A DNA stretch of 64,000 nucleotides, from positions 62,001 through 126,000 of the forward strand of contig NZ_LMEY01000028.1 of NCBI RefSeq assembly GCF_001426665.1, written 5' to 3'. The notes beneath the pieces are model-generated. The model worked only from the letters and a program-made list of their open reading frames with translations, did no database searches and was not told the DNA's origin. Origin of the DNA: Rhizobium sp. Root1334 (GTDB lineage Bacteria; Pseudomonadota; Alphaproteobacteria; Rhizobiales; Rhizobiaceae). The position numbers and the translations under genes are program-made. Numbering within the stretch: the stretch's first letter is position 1; the number at the start of each line of letters is the position of its first letter. Of the stretch, positions 57,011 to 64,000 are shown one piece after another.

Positions 57011-57391
57011 TTGAGACACGCATCCGATAATGGCTTTGCCGATCGGCGCAAAGCCGCAGCCGAAGCCAAGCAGCAGCTTCTGAAGAAGTTCGCATCGGCG
57101 CCGAAGGCTGACGATCCGGAACTGGCAGCCAAGCTTGCCGAACGTCAGGCCAACACGGCTGCGCGCGAAGCCCGCCGCGCCGAACGCGATCGCCTGAAGC
57201 AGGAAGAAAACGAGCGTCAGCTCGCGGAAGCCGCCGCCCGGACCGCAGCAGCCGATGCCGAAGCACGGGCTGAAGCAACAGCACGCGAACAGGCCGAACG
57301 TGACCGCATCTCCCGCGTTGTCGCCGACGAAGCTGAACGCAAGGCCGAGCGCGACCGCCGCTACGCAGCGCGCAAAGCCCGCCAGCGCTGA
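57011..57391 (+). CDS. DUF6481-family protein, TTG start
   Basis: A 126-residue protein starting with TTG (LRHASDNGFADRRKAAAEAK). DUF6481 members have this N-terminus followed by a long Ala/Glu/Arg-rich helix, here from about 25 to 120 and likely a coiled coil. No known function. A purine-rich AAGAAGA precedes the TTG. It lies 215 bp after the small coiled-coil gene. The second such charged, helical protein beside cspA. Confidence 0.75.
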   Translation: MRHASDNGFADRRKAAAEAKQQLLKKFASAPKADDPELAAKLAERQANTAAREARRAERDRLKQEENERQLAEAAARTAAADAEARAEATAREQAERDRISRVVADEAERKAERDRRYAARKARQR

Positions 57392-57403
57392 TTTGAGAAT
57401 GAG

Positions 57404-57424
57404 GGCCGGATCACCCATCCGGCC
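57404..57424 (+). terminator. Hairpin after the DUF6481 gene
   Basis: Arms GGCCGGAT and ATCCGGCC, with a 5-nt loop, lie 12 bp after the stop. No clear T-run follows. It is a reasonable terminator for the DUF6481 gene and faces the convergent mechanosensitive channel gene 180 bp away. Confidence 0.5.
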
Positions 57425-57607
57425 TCCTCCTCAATCCGCAGGCAAAAATTCTGCAGCCTGTTTAAATCCGCTACAACCCGCCTGAATGACACGAATTCAG
57501 CGGACGGAAAGCCGTGTTCTGAAACCGGAAAATTCGCTCAATCTATCGCAGCCATTTCGCGCCCGGCAGACGATGGCGTATGTCAGGTTTTTTGCGGGAA
57601 AGCGCCG

Positions 57608-59758
57608 TCAGGCGCCCTCCCCGCCTTCCGCCAGTTTCTTCTGGTCCATTGCCGCCTTGACCGTCGCAGCGGCAGCGGCGGCCGATGACGGATCGTTGCT
57701 GGCAACCTGAACGGTTGGCGAAGCAAAGACGACGCCATTCTGGATGAATGCCTCGCGGATCATCATGTAAGCCTTCCGGCGGATCGTCGTCTGATAGCCT
57801 GGCTTCGTCATCATCGCAAAACTCAGATTGATGCCGTAATCCCCAAATTGTTCGACGCCTTTCATCTTCAGCGTCTCCAGGATCATCGCCCCGTACTCCT
57901 CGTCCTGAAGCAGGGACGCGCCGACAGCCTTGACCATCTTGCGCACCTTGTTGATATCGGTGCCATAGCCTACCGAGATCGTGAACTTGTCGATCACCCA
58001 GTCGCGGCTCATGTTCTGGACGGCGCCGAGCGTACCGAAGGGCACGGTGAAGACCGGGCCGCGATGATGACGCAGCCGCACCGAACGGATGCTGAAGGAT
58101 TCCACGGTTCCCTTGTAGCTGCCGCTCTGGATGTATTCCCCGACCCGGAAAGCGTCGTCCATCATGTAGAAGACGCCACTGATCACATCCTTGACGAGGG
58201 TTTGCGAACCAAAGCCGATCGCCACACCAAAGATACCGGCACCGGCGATCAACGGACCAATCTGGACCCCAAGGCCGGAGAGAACCATCAATACCGCGAT
58301 GACCGCAATGAGGACGGCCAGTACGGTCCGCAGCAACGGTAGCAGTGTCAGCAGCCGCCCGTTTCGCGCCGCGTGGGCGGAGTCTCCTGTGACCGAAGAC
58401 CGTGCGTGCTCCAGCGTCCGGTTGATCAAAGCCTTGACGATCTGCCACAGGATATCAGCGACAAGCAGAATAACCGCGCCGGCCAAAACACCCTGGACGA
58501 GCCGGTCGGCCATCGCGTCGCCGGTAAACATCGACGAGCGTTTGCTGACAATGAATGCGAGCCAGAGCACCGCGAGCGCGATGATAAGCGCCCGCGCACC
58601 CCGCTCCACCAGAACTTCAATGACCGGGTTGCCACTGCCGGGCATGTCCGGCTGGCCCGCAAAAGCGCTTCTCGCCATCGCTGTCGTCGCTTTCAGGAGG
58701 CCAGGCAGAATCAGCGCATAGATGCCCAGCCACAGAACGATGACGAGGCCTGCGACCCAGAGCGCCCAGAGCAGGCAGAGGTAGAATGTCAACGCCCATT
58801 CCGTAGCCCCACGGCCATGTGGCCGGGCGATCGCTGCAGGCCGGTTCCAGACGGTTTCAATGCCAACCAGCAGCAGTCCCAGGCCAAGCGCATAAACGAC
58901 CACGCCCCTTACGGCAGGTGTGATGTTCAAAGCCGCCATCACGCCGACAAAAGCCCAGCCGGCAAACAGGATACAAGCAAACCAGAAGATGCGCCTATAC
59001 CAGAAGGCCCCGGATACCTGATCGGCCGAGGCCAGCCCGGTTGCGCCGTCAACCCCTTTGGCCGTATCGACCCCAACCAGCAACAGCCGGGCGATACGGA
59101 TCACGAAACGGCAGGCGATGACGCCCAGAAGCAGGGGCAGCATCAGCGCGTCAAGCAACGGCGGCCATGTCATGGCCATGAACAAGCCGAGACTTGCCAG
59201 GCTGAAAGCCACAAGCGGTGCCAGCAGGGCAAACAGATGGCGGCCAGCGGCATACAAGGGGTTTTCGTGCGCGCCGTCCGCATGGGCCAAGGCTGCATGC
59301 AAGCGGCTGCGGCGTGCGATGCGGTGGAACAGCCATTCCGCACCAAGGCCGATCAGCACCAGCGTCAGGAACAGGACGAACACGCCGAAAGGTCCATGAC
59401 CATTGATATCGGCCGCGATCGTCCCGCCTGCCCGCATGAATTCCGAGGGAACCAAGGGAATAGCCTGCACGATATGACGAAGATGATCCCGAATCCTGTC
59501 TCCCCAGGCGTTGAATTCGGTCGCGGACATGCTCGCGTCAGGCTCGGCAGCCGGTGCGGCCGTCTGTTTGTTGAGCAGCGCGCGAATCTCGGGATCGTCC
59601 AGCAGTTTGATCAGCTGATCGACCTTGTCCGAAGAAACCGGCGGACTTGCAGCCTGCGCAAAGGCTGGCTGGACGGTGGCAGTTCCGGCAGCAAAAGCCA
59701 GAACCATAAAAAACCAAAACCGCAACGCCAACAGTCTGATATTACCAGTCTTTCTCAT
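57608..59758 (-). CDS. MscS-type mechanosensitive channel
   Basis: A 716-residue protein. A signal peptide (about 1-34, ending AFAQAAS) leads to an N-terminal periplasmic part, several extra membrane spans (about 120-450) and the MscS core from about 460. Pore-helix sequence is IFGVAIGFGSQTLVKDVISG, followed by the beta domain (YKGTVESFSIRSVRLRHHRG). Longer than minimal MscS, like the larger paralogues of the family. Opens under membrane tension to release solutes in hypo-osmotic shock. Confidence 0.9.
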   Translation of the reverse strand: MRKTGNIRLLALRFWFFMVLAFAAGTATVQPAFAQAASPPVSSDKVDQLIKLLDDPEIRALLNKQTAAPAAEPDASMSATEFNAWGDRIRDHLRHIVQAIPLVPSEFMRAGGTIAADINGHGPFGVFVLFLTLVLIGLGAEWLFHRIARRSRLHAALAHADGAHENPLYAAGRHLFALLAPLVAFSLASLGLFMAMTWPPLLDALMLPLLLGVIACRFVIRIARLLLVGVDTAKGVDGATGLASADQVSGAFWYRRIFWFACILFAGWAFVGVMAALNITPAVRGVVVYALGLGLLLVGIETVWNRPAAIARPHGRGATEWALTFYLCLLWALWVAGLVIVLWLGIYALILPGLLKATTAMARSAFAGQPDMPGSGNPVIEVLVERGARALIIALAVLWLAFIVSKRSSMFTGDAMADRLVQGVLAGAVILLVADILWQIVKALINRTLEHARSSVTGDSAHAARNGRLLTLLPLLRTVLAVLIAVIAVLMVLSGLGVQIGPLIAGAGIFGVAIGFGSQTLVKDVISGVFYMMDDAFRVGEYIQSGSYKGTVESFSIRSVRLRHHRGPVFTVPFGTLGAVQNMSRDWVIDKFTISVGYGTDINKVRKMVKAVGASLLQDEEYGAMILETLKMKGVEQFGDYGINLSFAMMTKPGYQTTIRRKAYMMIREAFIQNGVVFASPTVQVASNDPSSAAAAAATVKAAMDQKKLAEGGEGA

Positions 59759-59924
59759 GCGCCGACCCCCTTCAGCTCATCTCACCCCGATTGCACTTTC
59801 GTGCATTTCAGAGAGTTAGAGCATTCACCGGGAGCTTTGTCACCTGCAACCGCGCGATGAAGCAAAAGGCATGGTATTTTGTGCCATTCCGGTGGGTTAT
59901 GGGGTTTTCGACATCCCCCGGCGT

Positions 59925-62900
59925 TCAACCCTTCGTCACAAAAGCGATCGCGGCGGCCAGAGCCTCGCCGGAAAAGGGTTTGACCACCAGTTGCACGTTC
60001 GGCCCCGGCGTCACGCCCTCGACATCGCTATGGCCGGTGGCGAAAATCACCGGCAACCCGGCCACCAGCGTCTTGGCACGCTCCGCCAGCATCACTCCGG
60101 ACATGTCCGGAAGGCCGACATCCGTGACAAGCACGTCAATCGACCGTTCGGAAAGCACGGCCAGTGCCGTCTTGGCGTCGGCTGCTTCGAAAACCGTGTG
60201 TCCCTGATCTTCCAGCATGTCGACCGTGCTTGCGCGGATCAGCCAGTCATCCTCGCAAATCAGGATCGTCTGCTTATTATCCGACGATCGGTCATCTCTG
60301 GCCGGTTTCACCGGCTGTTCTGTAGCCGGTACTTTTGCCAGGACATGGCGAATCCGGCGGGCAAGCGCCTCACGGGTATAAGGCTTACTTAACAGCTCGA
60401 CCCCTTCGTCGAGCCGCCCGGAATGAACGATCGAGTTTTCAGTGTAACCGGAGGTAAACAGCACGCCCAATTGCGGCAACCGCTCCCGTGCCTTGCGTGC
60501 CAGCTCCGGGCTTTTCAAGGTCCCCGGCATAACGACGTCAGTGAAAAGCAAGTCGATGGAGACACCACTTTCGATGACCGTCAATGCGCTTTGCGCATCC
60601 TTGGCCTTCAAAACCCGATAGCCGAGGTCGGTAAGAATGGCGACGACTGTTTCGCGCACGGCCTCGTCGTCCTCCGCCACCAGGATGGTTTCACTGCCGC
60701 CGGTGATTGGGCCTGAATCTCGCTCGATGAGCACGTCTTCGGACTGCGTCGAGCGTGGCAGATAGAGCTTGATCGTCGTGCCATGGCCCAGTTCGCTATA
60801 GATCTTGATATGACCGCCGGACTGCTTGACAAACCCGTAGACCATGGACAGGCCAAGCCCTGTCCCGCGGCCTTCGGGCTTGGTGGTGAAGAATGGTTCA
60901 AAAACCTTCTCCAATGTTTCCGGCGACATGCCCGTTCCCATATCGGTGACCGCAAGCAGGACATATTGCCCGGGCGGAACATCCGCATACGCTTCGGTAT
61001 ATTTGGCATCAAGATAGGCATTGCCCGCCTCGATCGTCAGCTTGCCGCTACCGTTCATCGCGTCGCGCGCATTGATGGCGAGGTTGAGGATGGCGTTCTC
61101 GACATTGCCCGGATCGATATGGGTATTCCAAAGGCCGCCAGCGACGATCGTCTCGATTTCGATCGCCTCGCCAAGCGACCGGCGCAGAATATCATCGAGA
61201 TTGCGAACCAGCCGGCCGATGTTGACGACTTTCGGCGCAAGTGGCTGGCGGCGGCCAAATGCCAGCAATTGCGAGGCGAGTTTCGATCCGCGCGCAACAC
61301 CGGCCATGGCGTTTTGGATGCGCTGTTCAGCCCGCTCGTTGGCCGGAATTTCATTGGCCAGCAGCTGAAGATTGCCACTGATCACCTGCAGAAGATTGTT
61401 GAAATCATGAGCGACGCCGCCGGTCAGGTTGCCAATCGATTCCATCTTCTGGCTCTGACGCAGGGCGTCCTGAGTCTGAAGCAATTCAGACGTGCGCGCT
61501 TCGACCCGTTGTTCGAGCGTAGCAGCCAACTCCGCCAAGGCGGCTTCGGCGATCTTCTGGTCCTGGATATCGGTATTCGTGCCGATCCATTTTTCGATTT
61601 TACCGGAGCGGTCCCGGAGCGAAACAGCGCGAACAATATGCCAGCGATAGGAGCCGTCATGGCGGCGAAGCCGGAACTCGGTTTCGTACTGCTCGCCAAT
61701 ATGACGCGCTGCAGCCCAGGCTTCGGCCGCTGCGTTGAAATCGTCAGGGTGCACGATCGCTCCCCAGCCGTCGCCATGAAGCGTGCCTGCAGGTACTCCG
61801 CTATACCGGTAAACGCGATCGTTGAACCAATCGAGTTGGCCATTAGGCAAGGCGGTCCAAACATGATTGGGCATGGACTGCGCAAGAATGCGGAACCTTG
61901 CCTCGCTCTCTGCAACCGCCTTTTCAGCAAGCTTGCGACTGGAGATATCGACAAACAGCGCCGCAAATCTGTCCGGCTCAGTCCTGCGCGCACGGACCTC
62001 AAACCAGCGGCCGTCCAGGGCCGCCACCTGAACCTCGAAGACCTTAGAGATCCCTGTGTTGACGACCTCGGCGTAAGCTTCGAAAACGTCATCGGAAATT
62101 GCAGGAATAACCTCGCGGACACTGCGCCCCAGCGCACTGTCGGCCGGCACCCCGGAATGCCTTTCGAAAGCCGGGTTAACTTCAACAAACTGAAAATCGT
62201 GGATCAAACCCTGATCGTCGCGAATGACTTCGCCGACAAAGAAGCCTTCCTGCATCTGCTCGAACAGCCCGCGCCAGCGCGCCTCGCCTTCGCGAACCGC
62301 AGCCTCGGCGCATTTGCGATCCGTAATATCGAAGGCAATGCCGATAAACCGTCTTTGACCGCTTTCCGGGCTGGAAACGACCTCACCCCGCCGCGCGATC
62401 CAACGGACCTCTCCCGTTTTGGGATCGATACGGCGATATTCGACATAATCGAGCGGATTGCTCTGGCTAAGCTTTGCTGGGCCTGTGTTGGCGCGGTCAT
62501 CCGGATGCAGAAGACCAACCAGAAGCTTGTCCGTTACCAAAACATCTGGGGCAAGGCCCCAGATCCGGCGATATTCATCCGAGACCTCCAGCATGCCGGT
62601 CTGCGGATACCATTCGAATGTGCCGATACCGCCTGCTTCCTGGGCGATACGCAACCGCTGCTCGGTGCGAACCCGTTGCGTCGTATCTTTGATGATTGCC
62701 ATGACACCGGCCGGTACGCCAGTTTCGTCTGGCACCGGGCTATAGTCGAGATTGAGCCAGACATCCTCCGGTGAACCATTGCGTTCGATGACCAAGTGCT
62801 GGTCCCGATAGCCAAGCGTCCCGCCACCCAGCACGACCTTGAGCACGTTGGCATTGAACTCCGCCACTTCAGGCCAATGGTCCCTGACATTCGAACCGAG

Positions 62901-63152
62901 CGAGATTGGGTGCCGCTGGCCGGCAAAGGCGGCGTAGCCTTCATTGTAAATCATCACGCCATCCTCGCCCCACAGCAAGATCATCGGGACCTTGGCGCGA
63001 AGGACAATAGAGACGATGGACTTGAGGTTCTCAGGCCAGCTCGGAAGTGGGCCGATTGAGGTTTTTGCCCAATCGAAATGATGGATCAGTGATGCGATCT
63101 CGCCACCTTCTGCGAGGAACGGGTATCGCGTGTCGGACGCAGGCGCTTGCAT
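59925..63152 (-). CDS. Four-PAS hybrid histidine kinase with two receiver domains
   Basis: A 1075-residue soluble protein with no clear membrane span. Four PAS/PAC regions span roughly 30-545. The HisKA domain holds H582 in GGVAHDFNNLLQV, the ATPase domain (about 680-805) has NLAINARDAMNG and GTGLGLSMVYGF, and there are two receivers, REC1 with phospho-acceptor D872 (LLFTDVVMPG) and REC2 with D1011 (VLVTDVGLPD). Signal and output partner are unknown; no response regulator gene is next to it. Confidence 0.92.
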   Translation of the reverse strand: MQAPASDTRYPFLAEGGEIASLIHHFDWAKTSIGPLPSWPENLKSIVSIVLRAKVPMILLWGEDGVMIYNEGYAAFAGQRHPISLGSNVRDHWPEVAEFNANVLKVVLGGGTLGYRDQHLVIERNGSPEDVWLNLDYSPVPDETGVPAGVMAIIKDTTQRVRTEQRLRIAQEAGGIGTFEWYPQTGMLEVSDEYRRIWGLAPDVLVTDKLLVGLLHPDDRANTGPAKLSQSNPLDYVEYRRIDPKTGEVRWIARRGEVVSSPESGQRRFIGIAFDITDRKCAEAAVREGEARWRGLFEQMQEGFFVGEVIRDDQGLIHDFQFVEVNPAFERHSGVPADSALGRSVREVIPAISDDVFEAYAEVVNTGISKVFEVQVAALDGRWFEVRARRTEPDRFAALFVDISSRKLAEKAVAESEARFRILAQSMPNHVWTALPNGQLDWFNDRVYRYSGVPAGTLHGDGWGAIVHPDDFNAAAEAWAAARHIGEQYETEFRLRRHDGSYRWHIVRAVSLRDRSGKIEKWIGTNTDIQDQKIAEAALAELAATLEQRVEARTSELLQTQDALRQSQKMESIGNLTGGVAHDFNNLLQVISGNLQLLANEIPANERAEQRIQNAMAGVARGSKLASQLLAFGRRQPLAPKVVNIGRLVRNLDDILRRSLGEAIEIETIVAGGLWNTHIDPGNVENAILNLAINARDAMNGSGKLTIEAGNAYLDAKYTEAYADVPPGQYVLLAVTDMGTGMSPETLEKVFEPFFTTKPEGRGTGLGLSMVYGFVKQSGGHIKIYSELGHGTTIKLYLPRSTQSEDVLIERDSGPITGGSETILVAEDDEAVRETVVAILTDLGYRVLKAKDAQSALTVIESGVSIDLLFTDVVMPGTLKSPELARKARERLPQLGVLFTSGYTENSIVHSGRLDEGVELLSKPYTREALARRIRHVLAKVPATEQPVKPARDDRSSDNKQTILICEDDWLIRASTVDMLEDQGHTVFEAADAKTALAVLSERSIDVLVTDVGLPDMSGVMLAERAKTLVAGLPVIFATGHSDVEGVTPGPNVQLVVKPFSGEALAAAIAFVTKG

Positions 63153-63294
63153 GAAAACCTGAAATGAACAGAGGAGCGCCGAGCAACAAAACCAATCGGC
63201 AGAAGGCCCTAATTAGCGCGCTTCATCGCGACATCAATCGGGTACCGACAAATTTTCGCCATTTTCCGAACGCGGCGGAACTCAGACGGCGCCG

Positions 63295-63999
63295 TTACTC
63301 CGCAGCCTTTGCGCGTTGGACCGGCCGAGCCCTGCGGCCAGGAACAAGCTGGGCGTAAAGCGCCGCATATTGTTCGGCGCTCCGCTCCCAGGAAAAATTG
63401 GCCTTCATGCCCTGGTTCTGGAGACGAGCCCATTTCTTTGGCTCCCGATAGGCCGCGAAGGCGCGGTGGATAGAGAGCCGCAGATTTTCGGCCGTAGGCG
63501 GATGAAACTGGAAGCCGGTTGCTACCCGGGCGGAAATCGCCGCATCATTGGCATCGATGATTGTTTCCGACAGGCCGCCGGTCCGCGACACCACCGGCAC
63601 CGCTCCATAACGCAGGGCATAGAGCTGCGTGAGGCCGCAGGGCTCGAAACGGGATGGCTGTATGATGACATCCGATCCGCCATGGATGAGATGGGCTGTC
63701 GCTTCGTCATAACCAATGCGGACGCCGATACGATCGGGGTGCCGTCCGGCAATGGCCAGAAGCGCCGTCTCGATATGTTCCTCACCCTTGCCGAGCACAA
63801 TCAGCCGGCCACCGAGGGACGCGACCTCCTCAGCGACATCGGCCAGCATGTCGCCGCCTTTTTGCCAGGTCAGCCGGGTCACGGCAGCAAAGACCGGGCC
63901 GGGGCGATCGTTCAGCCGGAAGGTCTCCAGCAGTTTAGCGCGATTCTGCCCCCGTAGCCTGATCCGCTTGTGATCGTAGTTGACCGGCAGGTAGGAATC
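63295..63999 (-). CDS. glgA: Glycogen synthase, 3' part (truncated by window edge)
   Basis: The last 234 codons of a GT5-family glycogen synthase, which adds glucose from ADP-glucose to the alpha-1,4-glucan. Reading in from the edge gives YLPVNYDHKR, then the conserved VFAAVTRLTWQKGGDMLADV, the nucleotide-binding/catalytic E-x7-E region FEPCGLTQLYALRYGAVPV and the GLSETIID stretch. The true start lies beyond 64000, so length and the N-terminal KxGG motif cannot be seen. A 142-bp gap separates it from the kinase gene. Confidence 0.9.
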   Translation of the reverse strand, partial: DSYLPVNYDHKRIRLRGQNRAKLLETFRLNDRPGPVFAAVTRLTWQKGGDMLADVAEEVASLGGRLIVLGKGEEHIETALLAIAGRHPDRIGVRIGYDEATAHLIHGGSDVIIQPSRFEPCGLTQLYALRYGAVPVVSRTGGLSETIIDANDAAISARVATGFQFHPPTAENLRLSIHRAFAAYREPKKWARLQNQGMKANFSWERSAEQYAALYAQLVPGRRARPVQRAKAAE

Positions 64000-64000
64000 C

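Noticed and set aside
60783-62774. A 663-codon open frame on the plus strand
   Set aside because: Antisense shadow of the hybrid kinase gene; no recognisable domain and no ribosome binding site.

Overview
The window looks like a chromosome or large replicon of a Rhizobiaceae bacterium (Rhizobium, Allorhizobium or Agrobacterium relatives). The signs are high GC, dense ABC transporter operons with their own LysR, GntR or IclR regulators, a sitABCD manganese transporter divergent from a Fur-family Mur regulator, a pcaIJF/pobA aromatic block, DUF6481 and CspA genes of rhizobial type, and composite GC-rich palindromes between genes. This assignment is an inference from gene content; no rRNA, tRNA, CRISPR array, prophage or replication origin was seen.

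Layout. 0.2-1.4 kb: a copper-type pair, a small Cys/Met-rich secreted protein and a DUF411 protein. 1.4-7.4 kb: the protocatechuate/4-hydroxybenzoate block pcaR<>pcaIJF and pobA<>pobR. 7.6-9.5 kb: a D-threonine aldolase-like enzyme, a VOC protein and a WGR protein. 9.5-13.6 kb: sitABCD and mur, with one palindromic box between them. 13.6-13.9 kb: an IS30 remnant with a repeated end. 14.0-20.6 kb: a five-gene minus-strand catabolic operon (dimethylformamidase-like amidase, class III aminotransferase, beta-keto acid cleavage enzyme, GNAT, acetylpolyamine deacetylase) divergent from a LysR gene. 20.7-27.7 kb: a phosphoribosyltransferase, then a GntR regulator, a cystathionine-lyase-family enzyme and a CUT1 sugar-type ABC transporter. 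27.8-34.3 kb: a methyltransferase, an isochorismatase-like hydrolase, a MAPEG-YciI-ECF42 unit, a class III adenylate cyclase, and a LysR/SDR pair.

34.3-39.8 kb: an RND efflux pump and a VapBC toxin-antitoxin pair. 39.9-49.3 kb: a guanidino-compound-like locus. It has a polyamine/spermidine-type ABC importer with a thiamine-diphosphate decarboxylase on one side of a LysR gene, and an AbgB-like M20 amidohydrolase with a dimethylargininase-like hydrolase on the other. The two sides share a 22-bp quasi-palindromic site upstream. 49.6-54.0 kb: an FMN L-2-hydroxyacid oxidase and an FAD D-2-hydroxyacid dehydrogenase that overlap by 4 bp, then gamma-glutamyltransferase. 54.2-55.8 kb: an MhqD/MhqO-like hydrolase and ring-cleavage pair. 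56.0-57.4 kb: CspA with a long leader and two small charged proteins that start with TTG. 57.6-64.0 kb: an MscS channel, a four-PAS hybrid histidine kinase with two receiver domains, and the 3' part of glgA running off the right edge.

The best candidates for something undescribed are the 14.0-19.5 kb operon, whose enzymes imply a coherent but unassigned route for an amide or N-acyl beta-amino substrate, and the 40-49 kb locus, where a shared DNA site ties transporter and hydrolases into one regulon. Start sites were revised where ribosome binding sites or conserved N-termini favoured a shorter form.
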